DNA of 64,000 nucleotides, from positions 1 to 64,000 of the forward strand of contig SHYX01000028.1 of assembly GCA_009692585.1 (NCBI GenBank), given 5' to 3'. The notes below the pieces were generated by a model that worked only from the letters and a program-made list of their open reading frames with translations, was not told where the DNA came from and made no database searches. Positions 51,193-63,039 of this stretch are shown here, in pieces (within the stretch, counting starts at the first letter, position 1; the number at the start of each line of letters is the position of its first letter). The stretch comes from Myxococcales bacterium. GTDB taxonomy: Bacteria; Myxococcota; UBA796; SXON01. The position numbers were made by a program, and so were the translations under genes.

Positions 51193-51762
51193 TCACCCGT
51201 GCGGCACGGCGCCGCTCGTCGGTGGCGGGACGGCCTGAAAGACCAGCGAGGCGCTGTTGATGCAGTAGCGCTGCCCGGTGGGGGCGGGGCCGTCGTCGAA
51301 GACGTGGCCGAGGTGGCCCGCACATCGGGCGCAGACGACCTCTTCGCGCACCATTCCTTCGGTGACGTCGCGATTGATCTTGACTCGATCGGGCCGGGCT
51401 GGACGGGTGTAGCTGGGCCAGCCGGTGCCGGAGTCGAACTTGTCCTCGGAGGTGAACAGCCGCAGGCCACACCCGGAGCACACATAGGCGCCCGTTTCGT
51501 GGTTGTTCCAGTGGCGGCCAGAAAACGCCCGCTCGGTGCCCGCCTCACGCAGTACGCGGTAGCTCCCGGGCGGCAAGAGCGCCTGCCACTCGGCGTCGGT
51601 CCTGGCGATCGGCGTGACGGTGGCGGGGTCCGACGGCAGCGACAACCCGGGCGCCGGCTCAGGACCGATGGGGGCGGCCGCGGTCGCGCCGTCGGGCGTG
51701 CAGGCGACGATAGCAACGAAAGACCCCAGCGAGGCGGCGAAGGCGCGTCGGGACAGACACAT
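51193..51762 (-). CDS. msrB: Peptide-methionine (R)-S-oxide reductase with Tat-type lipoprotein signal
   Basis: 189 aa from ATG 51762, which has AGGAG five bases upstream. The N-terminus LSRRAFAASLGSFVAIVAC combines a twin-arginine motif (SRRAF) with a lipobox (AIVAC), so export folded and lipid anchoring are likely. The MsrB domain has zinc Cys pairs CSGC and CARC, SGTGWPSY, GHLGHVFDDGP and the catalytic Cys in RYCINSASL. It repairs R-methionine sulfoxide in envelope proteins, a periplasmic form of the enzyme. Confidence 0.93.
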   Translation of the reverse strand: MCLSRRAFAASLGSFVAIVACTPDGATAAAPIGPEPAPGLSLPSDPATVTPIARTDAEWQALLPPGSYRVLREAGTERAFSGRHWNNHETGAYVCSGCGLRLFTSEDKFDSGTGWPSYTRPARPDRVKINRDVTEGMVREEVVCARCAGHLGHVFDDGPAPTGQRYCINSASLVFQAVPPPTSGAVPHG

Positions 51763-51830
51763 AAGGACTCCTGGGGGTGTGCCCGGTTTTGGGATGCGGT
51801 CGTCTTTTATCATCGCGCCGGGCCGCGGGC

Positions 51831-53207
51831 TCAGAGCAGCGCCGCCGCCGCCTCGGCGAGTGAGCTGCGCTCGCCCTTTCGGAGGGTCACGTGCCCGGCC
51901 ATCGGCGAGTTGCGAAAACGCTCCACCACGTAGGACAGCCCGTTGCTGGTGGCATCGACGTATGGGTTGTCGATCTGGTAGCGGTCGCCGGTGAGGACGA
52001 CCTTGGTGCCTTCACCGGCGCGGGTGATGACCGTCTTGACCTCGTGGGGCGTCAGGTTCTGCGACTCGTCGATCACCAGGAACTGGCGGGGCAGGGAGCG
52101 GCCCCGGATGTAGGTGAGCGGCTCGATCTCGACGATCTTCTGGTCGAGCAAGGCCTGGTAGTTCGGCGCGTGGGGCTTGCCGTTGTTGGGACGGCTGCTG
52201 GGCCGTTCGTTTCCGGTACCCGCCTGGTCCTCGCCGCCGCACAACAATTCCAGGCTGTCGAAGATGGGCTTCATCCAGGGGTTCAGCTTTTCGTCCAGCG
52301 AGCCTGGCAGGAAGCCGATGTCCTTGCCCAGCGGGAAGATCGGCCGCGCGACCACCAGCCGGCGGTATCGCTTGTCGTCGGCGACACGCTGCAGCCCGCA
52401 GGCGATGGCGATGAGCGTCTTTCCGGTGCCCGCCATGCCGTCGAGGGTGACCAGCGGGACGCTGTCGTCGAGCAACAGATCCAGGGCAAAGAGCTGCTCA
52501 CGATTGCGCGCGAAGATGCCCCAAACGCCTTCTTTGTGGCGGCCGACCAACGAGAGCCGCTTCTGCCGCTGGTCGTAGCGGGCCATGGCCGTCTGCGACG
52601 GGTTGGCGTTGTTCTTGAGGATGACGAACTGGTTGGGGCACACCCGCGTGGCGTCGTCCTCGGGCACCCAACCGCGCCCGTAGATCTCGGTGATCAGCTC
52701 GGCGTCGACGTCGCGTTCGAGCACGCCGGTGTAGGCCTCGTCGATCTCGACGTGGGCATGCTCGAAGTCCTCGGCGTGCAGGCCGAGCACCTCGGCCTTG
52801 ATACGCATATTCGTATCGCGACTGACGAAGACGACTGTACGGGTGTCGCCGAGGCCCTTCTGAACGCGGAGCGCGATGCGGAGGATGGTGTTGTCGGCGC
52901 TGTCGAGCGCGCCGGCGAAGAACTCAGCGGCGTCGCCGGGAAGTCCGCACTCGACGCGTAGGATGCCGGCGCCCGGGAGCGAAACGCCGGTGCGGAGGTT
53001 GCCGCGCTCGCGCAACGCGTCGAGTTGTCGCGACACCGTCCGCGCAGCGCGGCCTCGTTCGTTCAGCTCGCGTTTGAACTTGTCGAGCTCTTCGATCACC
53101 GTGATGGGCAGCACCAGCTCGTGTTCGTCGAAGACGAAGAGGGCGCCGGGATCGTGGAGGAGGACGTTGGTGTCCAGGACGTAGGTCCGCTTGCCGGGAC
53201 CGTGCAC
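51831..53207 (-). CDS. PIN-PhoH fusion ATPase (PhoH2/YlaK type)
   Basis: 458 aa from GTG 53207. N-terminal PIN nuclease domain: YVLDTNVLLHDPGALF, ITVIEELDKFK, and SRDTNMRIKAEVLG supply its acidic residues. C-terminal PhoH ATPase: Walker A DGMAGTGKTLIAIA, VARPIFPLGKDIGFLPG, Walker B FLVIDESQNLTPHEVKT and VLTGDRYQIDNPY. Such PhoH2 proteins act as RNA helicase-nucleases. No clear ribosome-binding site precedes the GTG, and the 160-bp leader on this strand is C-rich. Confidence 0.92.
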   Translation of the reverse strand: MHGPGKRTYVLDTNVLLHDPGALFVFDEHELVLPITVIEELDKFKRELNERGRAARTVSRQLDALRERGNLRTGVSLPGAGILRVECGLPGDAAEFFAGALDSADNTILRIALRVQKGLGDTRTVVFVSRDTNMRIKAEVLGLHAEDFEHAHVEIDEAYTGVLERDVDAELITEIYGRGWVPEDDATRVCPNQFVILKNNANPSQTAMARYDQRQKRLSLVGRHKEGVWGIFARNREQLFALDLLLDDSVPLVTLDGMAGTGKTLIAIACGLQRVADDKRYRRLVVARPIFPLGKDIGFLPGSLDEKLNPWMKPIFDSLELLCGGEDQAGTGNERPSSRPNNGKPHAPNYQALLDQKIVEIEPLTYIRGRSLPRQFLVIDESQNLTPHEVKTVITRAGEGTKVVLTGDRYQIDNPYVDATSNGLSYVVERFRNSPMAGHVTLRKGERSSLAEAAAALL

Positions 53208-53210
53208 CGT

Positions 53211-53250
53211 GGGAGGGGCCAGGGGGAGCTCCGAGGGGGGGGGGCGGGGA
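53211..53250 (+). repeat. G-rich tract with quadruplex potential in the PIN-PhoH leader
   Basis: On the plus strand runs of three to ten G occur in 40 bases, including one run of ten (53235-53244). Four or more closely spaced G-runs satisfy the usual G-quadruplex pattern. It lies immediately upstream of the PIN-PhoH start, on the non-coding strand of that gene. Long G-runs are also error-prone in sequencing. Confidence 0.55.
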
Positions 53251-53339
53251 GTGCGTGGTGGGCGGGGTGGCAGCGGGGAGGTCGCGGCTCGGGGAGAGCA
53301 GCGGGGGGCGGGCAGCGGTGCTGGAGTCTATCCCGTTTG

Positions 53340-53351
53340 TTGACAAGTCAA
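53340..53351 (-). promoter_or_regulatory. Palindrome TTGACNNGTCAA upstream of the PIN-PhoH gene
   Basis: TTGAC and GTCAA surround two bases. On the minus strand TTGACT could act as a -35 element, with TAGACT 15 bp further as a weak -10, about 120 bp before the PIN-PhoH start. The short spacer makes the promoter assignment weak; an operator is equally possible. Confidence 0.3.
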
Positions 53352-53368
53352 GTCGGCAGGCTCTGGAG

Positions 53369-53750
53369 TTACGCCACCGCGCTGAGTTCGTCGAGCTCGA
53401 GCGCGGCGAGGACTTCCAGTCGGAAGGCACGCGCCCGCAGGCGGACGGTGAGCGCTCCGGCGGGGAGGTCCACCGCGACGGACGCTCCAGGAGCCAGGCC
53501 GCCGACTGAAACCTCGTCGGCGTCGGTGAGCAGCGCGACGGGGAGCCCCTGGCGAGCGGTTGGTCCCCGATCCGGAGCAGCGGCTCGCGGCGCGGGACAC
53601 CGTCCACCTCGACATCGAGCCACAGATCGCGGAGGAAGCCGACGCCGGTGGGGACGGAGTGGCCCCCGGCGACGTTGGTGACGACGGCCTCCCGACGGCC
53701 GGCGTGGGTCTGGACCGTCAGGGTGAGGGCGCGGTTGGGGGACTGGGGCG
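53369..53750 (-). pseudogene. Frameshifted C-terminal remnant of a multihaem-cytochrome-like protein
   Basis: One frame reads ALTLTVQTHAGRREAVVTN, VAGGHSVPTGVGFLRDLWLD and VEVDGVPRREPLLRIGDQPL, then the coding character shifts near 53560 to GLPVALLTDADEVSVGGLAP, AGALTVRLRARAFRLEVL and a TGA at 53369. The phrase N-x-x-G-H-x-x-P-T-G followed by L-W-L-D-V is the standard C-terminal motif of secreted multihaem c-type cytochromes. No CxxCH haem site and no start are present, and a two-base loss in a repeated GCC context explains the shift. It is a decayed 3' fragment. Confidence 0.55.
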
Positions 53751-53811
53751 TGGCCCCCCCCCTACTTGCACACGCGGCATCCTCGGGGTAGCCGCGCCTA
53801 CTGGGGGCGCC

Positions 53812-55002
53812 GTGATCCTGCTCTTCTCTGCGATGACCGCCTCCCTCGGCTGCTTCAGCACGCCGCCTGACAATGGCCGCCCGACGCGCCCCGACCGCGA
53901 GGCCGACGACGGAGGGGCCGAGGACACCGGCGACGACGCCGACCACACGGGCGACACCGCTGACTCGGACACGGGCGCCGACACCCAGGATTCCGGTACC
54001 GACACCGAGGACTCCGGTGACCCTGAGGATACCGCGGTCGAACCCGAGCCGTGCCCGGACGGACTCGTCTGCGTGACCACCTTCCCCTACGAGCACATCG
54101 GCACCACGGTTTCGGCGACGTTGGACGACTTCGACAGCTACGGGTGTGCCGCCTCGACCGACGAGTCCGGGGCCGAGGTCCTGTACCGCGTGGATGTGCC
54201 GGAAGATGGGTTTCTCGCGCTGTCGCTCAGCGATCAGTCCACTGGCGCCGACATCGACGTGCACCTGTTGGCCAGCCGCGACGCCGGCGATTGCATCGAC
54301 CGCGGGCACGAGCTGGCCGGCAGCCTGGTGGAAGCCGGTCGGTACTGGGTGGTGGCGGACACCTGGGTCAGCAGCGGCGGCGACGAAAAGGATGGCGCGT
54401 ATACCCTGACTTTCGGCCTGAGCACGGTCCCCGGCCTGGAAGCGGAGGGCCTCGGAGCAGAGTTCGCCGATGACGCGCTGTATGCCTTTGACGTCGCCTG
54501 GGGCAACGGGGACGCCGATCGGTTCCAGTACGCGATCACCGACTTCTCGCTGCTGTCATCGGAACAGCGGCTGTGGTTGCTCGATCTTACCGATGGCAGC
54601 GTACTTGCCGAGCTGTACGTACCGCATGGCGAAGGCAGCTCCAGTGTCGATTCTGCGGAAGCGGACACCTTCTCCAACACCGACAACTCCCACCAGTCCA
54701 GCCTGGGCATGATGCGCGGGGCGGAGGAGTACAGCGGCACCTACGGCGCTTCGATGCGCCTCGATGGGCTGGAGCCGGGCTACAACGACAACGTCCGCGA
54801 CCGGGCGATCGTCGTGCACCCGTGGGAGGGTTCGCGGGCTGAATACGTTTCCCGCTGGGGCGAAACCGCCGAGACCTGGGGGTGCCCCGCGATCGACGAT
54901 CGGTTGTCGGCCGACGTGATCGACGTGCTGGCGGATGGTGGTCTGCTTTTCTTCTGGTACCCCGACGCCGATTGGCGGCGCGGTTCGGGATACCTCCCCT
55001 GA
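53812..55002 (+). CDS. Lipoprotein with murein L,D-transpeptidase catalytic-like (YkuD_2) domain
   Basis: 396 aa from GTG 53812, giving a lipoprotein signal ending TASLGC. An Asp/Thr-rich linker (about residues 30-80) and a pre-peptidase-like beta domain (VDVPEDGFLALSLSDQSTG) lead to a C-terminal YkuD_2-type domain: SSLGMMRGAEEYSGTYGASM, RLDGLEPGYNDNVRDRAIVV, HPWEGSRAEYVSRWG and ETWGCPAIDDRLSADVID, with Cys358 as nucleophile and the preceding His as partner. L,D-transpeptidase relatives cross-link or tether peptidoglycan. It is followed 13 bp later by the caspase-like gene. Confidence 0.83.
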   Translation: MILLFSAMTASLGCFSTPPDNGRPTRPDREADDGGAEDTGDDADHTGDTADSDTGADTQDSGTDTEDSGDPEDTAVEPEPCPDGLVCVTTFPYEHIGTTVSATLDDFDSYGCAASTDESGAEVLYRVDVPEDGFLALSLSDQSTGADIDVHLLASRDAGDCIDRGHELAGSLVEAGRYWVVADTWVSSGGDEKDGAYTLTFGLSTVPGLEAEGLGAEFADDALYAFDVAWGNGDADRFQYAITDFSLLSSEQRLWLLDLTDGSVLAELYVPHGEGSSSVDSAEADTFSNTDNSHQSSLGMMRGAEEYSGTYGASMRLDGLEPGYNDNVRDRAIVVHPWEGSRAEYVSRWGETAETWGCPAIDDRLSADVIDVLADGGLLFFWYPDADWRRGSGYLP

Positions 55003-55015
55003 GCAGGGAGCGAAC

Positions 55016-56329
55016 ATGCCCGACTACACGCGCCAGGCCGCCACCACCGGCACCACCACCGGCACCGCCGGCCCCTCGGAATCGGCAGCCAGGGACGCCC
55101 AGAGTCGCCTCGGAAACCAGGAGATGGCCGACCGCCTGAAGGCGAAGAAACCGACACACACGGGCATCGTCCATTTTGGCCTCAACGGCGGGGCCGAAGC
55201 CGAGGCTGGCCACCTCAACCAACTCAACGCCGACAACGGTGGCGCCAGGTCGATTCGAAATCAGAAGGAGCAGGACGTGCTGGTCCGTGGCAAGACGCGC
55301 ATGGACCTGGCGAGCGACGCGGGTCGCACGAACTGGCTCACGACGCTTGGCCTCGGCCCGGAGCTCATCAACAAGGTCAGCGCGGTGATCGCCAACGCCG
55401 GTGACGGCGCGCGTGACGAGCTCGGACAGCTCGTGGAGGTCTACGTGCAAGCGGAGACGGGCAGCCGTCGCATGGACCGACTCGTGCTCTCCGGCCACAA
55501 CGTCGGCAGCGCCATGTGGGGCGACGACAACGGACGGGTGCCCTTTGAGACCTTCGTCGCGCTCAAGGACATCTTCCCCAAAGCGGCGTCGCAAGTGCGC
55601 CATCTGCTGGTCTCGGCCTGCCACTCCGGCGGCGAGAGTCAGATGGACACCTACAAAGCGGCGTTCCCAGGCCTGCAGTCGATCATGGCCTACACCGGCA
55701 GCTCGCCGGGCACCGCGTCGGGCGGCCTCAACCACATCGGCAGGTGGGAAAAGGCGACCGAGAAGGGCAACGGCAGCAACGTGGACAAGGACATCGCCAA
55801 GAACACCCGCAAGGGCGAAAGCGTGTCGACCTGGAACGCGACGGACGGCTACCAGGGCGACCAGCCCACGCCCTGGTACGGCCTCGACGGCCAACTCAAC
55901 GCTGCCAACGCTACCTTCGCTCGATACTACGATCAAGGGCAGGCGGTCACCAACGCCCAATCGGGCGAGCTGCGTGCGTACTACAACCTCGTGCAGCAAG
56001 CCCTGCGCCATCCCGACGCGCCAGCCTCCGTCCGCACCGTGCTTGTTGCCCGCCGCGATCAGACCATCCGCCTGCTGTTCTACGGCCTGATCCGCGAGCG
56101 CTTCGCTACCAAACACGCCGCGAAACTGGCGGAAGGCTACGCTGCCACGGGCGGCCTCGCGCTCCCCGAGTACGCCAAGCTCGAGCGGGCGGCGGCGCTT
56201 TCGGCGATCAACGCGCTCGCGACGGCCGTCGACACCACCCCTTCCACCGCAGGAACGGCAGCGCTCGACCTGCTCCGGCGCGGCCTGGTGAAGCTCGACA
56301 ACGACTTGATCCTCGAACAGTGGATCTGA
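55016..56329 (+). CDS. Caspase-like protein, possible contractile-injection-system cargo
   Basis: 437 aa from ATG 55016, with AGGGAG upstream. The first ~45 residues are disordered and Thr-rich (RQAATTGTTTGTAGPSES) and end ARDAQSRLGNQEMADRLKAK, like the GNQAxxR segment at the N-terminus of many proteins associated with extracellular contractile injection systems. A caspase-hemoglobinase-type core follows: His161 in LVLSGHNVGSAMWG and Cys202 in HLLVSACHSGGES, 41 residues apart, with strands before each. The C-terminal ~150 residues are helical and unrecognised. A cysteine peptidase acting as toxin or effector is inferred; no phage-tail-like genes are in the window. Confidence 0.62.
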   Translation: MPDYTRQAATTGTTTGTAGPSESAARDAQSRLGNQEMADRLKAKKPTHTGIVHFGLNGGAEAEAGHLNQLNADNGGARSIRNQKEQDVLVRGKTRMDLASDAGRTNWLTTLGLGPELINKVSAVIANAGDGARDELGQLVEVYVQAETGSRRMDRLVLSGHNVGSAMWGDDNGRVPFETFVALKDIFPKAASQVRHLLVSACHSGGESQMDTYKAAFPGLQSIMAYTGSSPGTASGGLNHIGRWEKATEKGNGSNVDKDIAKNTRKGESVSTWNATDGYQGDQPTPWYGLDGQLNAANATFARYYDQGQAVTNAQSGELRAYYNLVQQALRHPDAPASVRTVLVARRDQTIRLLFYGLIRERFATKHAAKLAEGYAATGGLALPEYAKLERAAALSAINALATAVDTTPSTAGTAALDLLRRGLVKLDNDLILEQWI

Positions 56330-56656
56330 GGACTCTGGGCGACGCGCCAGAACCGGCCGCTCCATAGGCGGGTGCGGGTGCGCGTCGCGGCGTTGGTGGG
56401 CGGGGGCTTATATGAGCCACGCGTTTGCGTGATGGCGGTCCTCTGCGCGCGGGTTGGACACAACGGGGAGGGTGAGGCCTCAACCACGCGATGCGGATCG
56501 GGAGGAGCCGTAGGTAGTTCCTGCCGAAGATCATTGAAAGGGTGACGCGAATTGGCCAGGTGGTGCCATCATTCCAGGCTCGCGTCACCGGCCCGGCGCA
56601 CCTCGACGGTCCCGTCGGCCCTCCGCTCGACCGCGAGGTACACCACGCTCACGGCG
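56330..56656. other. Non-coding stretch with a short gene-tail-like fragment
   Basis: No convincing gene. On the minus strand 56572-56656 reads AVSVVYLAVERRADGTVEVR, then RAGDASLE and a stop, which has coding character and may be the 3' tail of a lost gene. The rest (56330-56571) shows no motif, repeat or promoter that I can support. Confidence 0.4.
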
Positions 56657-57290
56657 TTCTGCAAGAACACCCGTTACCTCGCCGGCATCGAGTTTCCTCC
56701 GACCGTCGTGATCACCGACGACATGGAGGCAACCGAGCGCGACGCGGAGGTGTGCATCGAGGCCGTCCCCAGCACGGCGATCCGCACGGTGATGGCGCAG
56801 GCGGCGCCGCTGCGCCCGCCGCGCACCGTGGTCATCTGCGCCACCAAGGGCATCGAACCCGACACGCGGTACACGATGGACCAGATCCTCGCCCACCTCC
56901 GCGCGCCGCGCCACTGGTCATGCTCGGCGGTCCGTCGTTCGCGCGGGAAGTGGGGATGGGGCTGCCGACGGCGGTGACCGTCGCGAGCCACGACCCCCCT
57001 CGCGAACCACGCGGCCGCCGAGGCGCTCCACGGCGGCTTCTTTCGTGTGTACGACACGGACGACGTCGTGGGTGTCGAGTTCGGCGCGGCGCTCAACAAC
57101 GTGCTCGCCATCGCGTGCGGCGTGTCCGACGGGGCCGGCCTGGGCACAAACGCCCGGGCGGCGCTCATCACGCGCGGTATTTCCGGAGGGCGTGGCAGTT
57201 GGCGCCGAAGGAGAGCGTGGACATGCCGATCACTGAGCAGGTTCGACGCGCGGCGCGACTTGGCCGGCCGGGGTCGGCGGAGCGAACGGG
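56657..57290 (+). pseudogene. gpsA: Decayed glycerol-3-phosphate dehydrogenase (gpsA)
   Basis: Four segments in changing frames match NAD(P)+-dependent glycerol-3-phosphate dehydrogenase in order: KNTRYLAGIEFPPTVVITDD and VICATKGIEPDTRYTMDQIL; then PLVMLGGPSFAREVGMGLPT; then [20 protein letters not shown] with [20 protein letters not shown]; then [17 protein letters not shown]. Frameshifts lie near 56910 and at the C-run near 56995. About 100 residues of the C-terminal helical domain are deleted near 57190, and the N-terminal GxGxxG is missing. The gene cannot make a functional enzyme. An intact gpsA is presumably elsewhere. Confidence 0.8.
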
Positions 57291-57335
57291 GGTGGCGGGG
57301 CGTCCCCTCTTTCCGCAAACAAACCGCGCGCAGTA

Positions 57336-57360
57336 TTGACACCAGAACGTTCCAGTGTCA
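57336..57360 (+). promoter_or_regulatory. MerR-type promoter/operator: TTGACA overlapping a 24-bp palindrome
   Basis: A perfect TTGACA -35 box (57336-57341) overlaps outer arms TGACAC (57337-57342) and GTGTCA (57355-57360), which flank an inner perfect palindrome GAACGTTC (57345-57352). Only the two CA spacers break symmetry. A dyad placed just after the -35 box is the hallmark of MerR-family promoters, and a MerR-type gene starts 11 bp later, so autoregulation is likely. No good -10 box is evident. Confidence 0.65.
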
Positions 57361-57370
57361 TGTTGAGAGC

Positions 57371-57916
57371 GTGACCCTCCGCGAACTCGCTGCCGCCGCC
57401 GACGTGACCGAGCGAACGGTCCGCTACTACATCGTCCACGGCTTGCTGGCGCCGCCCAGCGGCGCGGGTCTCGGCGCGTCCTACGGCGACGAGCACCTCC
57501 GCCTGCTGCTCGCCATCAACCAGCTCAAGCGCCAACAGGTTCCCCTCGCCGTGATCCGCGAGCGTCTCCTCGGCGAGCCCCCCCCGGCCGCCGATGAACC
57601 GCCCGCGCGGCCCGCGATCTCCCCGCGCGCCGCTGGTCCCGAGGGCCAGAGTGCGCTCGACTACATCCAGCGAGCGCTGGGGGGAACCTCCTCAGCGTCT
57701 TCCGCGCCGGAGAAGGTCGCACTCCTCTCGCACGGTCCGGGCGCATCGCCGCACGCCGCGCTCGGCCAGCGCTCCACCTGGGAGCGCCACCGACTTGCGC
57801 CCGACCTCGAACTCCACGTCCGGCGTCCGCTCACCCGCGATCAGCAGAAACGGCTGGAGCGCCTGCTCGACGCCGCACGCGACATCCTTTCCGATCCCAA
57901 GGGGAAATCACCATGA
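57371..57916 (+). CDS. MerR-family transcriptional regulator
   Basis: 181 aa from GTG 57371. The N-terminal winged helix-turn-helix is typical: [20 protein letters not shown], then HGLLAPPSG, and [20 protein letters not shown]. After a Pro/Ala-rich linker the C-terminal ~60 residues ([20 protein letters not shown]) form a small domain, without obvious metal-binding Cys. The gene is coupled by ATGA to the von Willebrand A protein and is preceded by a palindrome of MerR-operator type. The inducing signal is unknown. Confidence 0.88.
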   Translation: MTLRELAAAADVTERTVRYYIVHGLLAPPSGAGLGASYGDEHLRLLLAINQLKRQQVPLAVIRERLLGEPPPAADEPPARPAISPRAAGPEGQSALDYIQRALGGTSSASSAPEKVALLSHGPGASPHAALGQRSTWERHRLAPDLELHVRRPLTRDQQKRLERLLDAARDILSDPKGKSP

Positions 57917-59205
57917 CCCAGCGTCCCTCGCCCGCTCCCTCCTCCCTCGAAGCCCGCACCGAGCGCACGCTCGTCCACGCGCGCACCGGCGGGAGCCGCC
58001 ACGTCCACGTCGTGTACACGGCGCCCACGCGCGACGCGGACCGTCCCCGGCTCCCGATGAACCTGTCGTTCGTCATCGACCGCTCCGGCTCGATGGGCAA
58101 CGGCAAGCTGGAGTTCGCCAAGGCCGCCACGCTCGAGGGCGTCAGGCTCCTCGGGGCCACCGACCGCTACTCGGTGGTGTCCTACGACGACACCATGCAC
58201 GTCCCCATCCCGTCCCGCACCGCCGGCGCTGGGCACGCCGACGACGCCCGCCACCTCCTCCTTCCCCTGCGGCCCGGCGGGAGCACCGACCTCTGTGGCG
58301 GTTGGCTCACCGGGTGCGGGCAGATCGCGGAGTTCCTCACCGATGGACAGACCGCGCGATGCCTGCTGTTCACCGATGGACAGGTCAACTGCGGCGAAAC
58401 GGAGCCCGACCTCCTCGCACGGCACGCGACCGAGCTGCGCGCACGTGGCATCACCACCAGCACCTTCGGGATCGGCAGCAACTTCGACGAGGTCCTGTTG
58501 CGTCGCATCGCCGACGAGGGCGGCGGGCAGGCGCGGTTCATCGAGTCGTCCGCCGACTTCTCGCGGCTCTTGCGGGAAGAGCTCAACGACGCGCTCGACG
58601 TGGTCCACCGCCACGCCGAGCTGCGGATCGAGCGCCCGGTCGGCGTCACCGTCGAGGCGGTGGGGCCGTGGCCCTCGCGGCGGGACGGGTCCACGCTCAT
58701 TCTCTCGCTCGGCGACCTGGTCAGCAGCGAGCGGTTCGAGTGCGTGCTCCGCGTCCACTGTCCGCCCGGCCCCGTCGGGTCCACCACCACGATCACGCTG
58801 GCCGTGGCAGACCGCGACGGCACCGTCACCGCCGCGCCCGTGTCCTGCACCTGGAGGTGGGTGTCCGGCGCCGAGAGCAAGGCGCAACCGCGCGAGTTGA
58901 CGGTGGACCGCATCACCGCCCAGCGGCACGCGGCCCGCGCGCGGGAGGTCGCCGTGCTCGCCAATCGCAACCGGGACTACGGCGAGGCCAGGCGACTGCT
59001 CGACCGCGTCGCCACCCGGATCGCACGGTACGCGGGTACCGACCCGGTGCTCGTCGAGATTGTCGCCGCGCTCCAACGCGACGCCGTCGAATACGGCCTG
59101 ACCATGACCGCCATGCAGCAGAAGCAGCTCCATTTCGAGTCGACCAGCTCGTTGCGAGGGAAGACGTCGTCCGGCAGCGCCCAACGGACGCGCTCGGAGT
59201 CGTAG
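57913..59205 (+). CDS. von Willebrand factor A domain protein
   Basis: 430 aa from ATG 57913 (ATGA overlap with the MerR gene). No signal peptide, so cytoplasmic. The VWA domain opens [20 protein letters not shown] with the MIDAS DxSxS motif, [24 protein letters not shown] (the MIDAS Thr) and [15 protein letters not shown] (the MIDAS Asp). Two beta/helical segments follow; the last ~100 residues are helical ([20 protein letters not shown]). Such VWA proteins bind partners in a metal-dependent way. MerR-VWA pairing suggests a stress- or ligand-induced protein-interaction module. Confidence 0.88.
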   Translation: MTQRPSPAPSSLEARTERTLVHARTGGSRHVHVVYTAPTRDADRPRLPMNLSFVIDRSGSMGNGKLEFAKAATLEGVRLLGATDRYSVVSYDDTMHVPIPSRTAGAGHADDARHLLLPLRPGGSTDLCGGWLTGCGQIAEFLTDGQTARCLLFTDGQVNCGETEPDLLARHATELRARGITTSTFGIGSNFDEVLLRRIADEGGGQARFIESSADFSRLLREELNDALDVVHRHAELRIERPVGVTVEAVGPWPSRRDGSTLILSLGDLVSSERFECVLRVHCPPGPVGSTTTITLAVADRDGTVTAAPVSCTWRWVSGAESKAQPRELTVDRITAQRHAARAREVAVLANRNRDYGEARRLLDRVATRIARYAGTDPVLVEIVAALQRDAVEYGLTMTAMQQKQLHFESTSSLRGKTSSGSAQRTRSES

Positions 59206-59351
59206 CGATCAGGACGCGCGGCGGGCCGGCACCGATGCTCCCATCGTTGCGGCGTATGCACCTGCGAACGGTCGTCGATGACCGGGGGGTCTGCGCACCA
59301 GCGTAAACGGGGCCGGCGGGCGGAGCTACGCCCCGAGCGCGGCCTCGGCCG

Positions 59352-59440
59352 CGGTTCACCCCCGGTTCACCCCCGGACGTCCTGAATGTTCGCCGCTCCG
59401 GGCCTTGCGGTGGGCCCGCCACGGGGTGTAGCGTGGCGGG
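59352..59440. repeat. Tandem 11-mer and inverted repeat downstream of the VWA gene
   Basis: CGGTTCACCCC occurs twice in tandem (59352-59362, 59363-59373). Further on, CCCGCCACG (59415-59423) and CGTGGCGGG (59432-59440) form a nine-base inverted repeat with an 8-base loop. No gene is recognised in 59206-59495. The hairpin lacks a T-run; it could be a transcript end or a binding site for the following degenerate gene. Confidence 0.45.
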
Positions 59441-59495
59441 GTGTGCTGGCCTCCATGGCGTTCATATTTGCTTTCCTCCCGTTCCGTCACTCCAG

Positions 59496-59852
59496 ATGCG
59501 CTTCATTCCGACGCGCGGCCGCCCCAGCGCGACCCGCTCCGTCGCCGCCAACGAAGAGTCGTGGCAGACGCAGATGCTGGACGGCTATTTCGCGCTGATC
59601 GATCCTTCGACGCAACGCGACTGGGACACGTGGGGGCCGACCTATCGAAGCTACGACGGAGGGGCGGGGCACCGCGGCGAGCAGGCGGACTGGACCGACT
59701 ACGAGGGGGGAGAAGGCGTATGTCTACCCGTGGGTGGAGGACCGCAAGCCCAGGCCGTTCCCGCGCCCGTCTCCACGGGTTGCGGGCAACCCGGGACTGC
59801 CAGCAGCAGCGGCAAGAACCTCTACATCACGACCTCGGCGCGGCCACGTTAG
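59496..59852 (+). pseudogene. Frameshifted short gene of unknown function
   Basis: From ATG 59496 one frame encodes RFIPTRGRPSATRSVAANEE, SWQTQMLDGYFALIDPSTQR and DWDTWGPTYRSYDGGAG, with clear coding character. At the G-run 59705-59710 the sense passes to another frame (EKAYVYPWVEDRKPRPFPRP) and near the end back to GKNLYITTSARPR and TAG at 59852. Two compensating shifts suggest decay or sequencing error in the G-run. I recognise no family. Confidence 0.5.
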
Positions 59853-59871
59853 CCGGGGAATCGGCGTCGGG

Positions 59872-62997
<3,126 letters not shown>

Positions 62998-63039
62998 TTC
63001 ACACGGTACCACGCCGGAGGAAAGGAAACAGGAGCCTGC

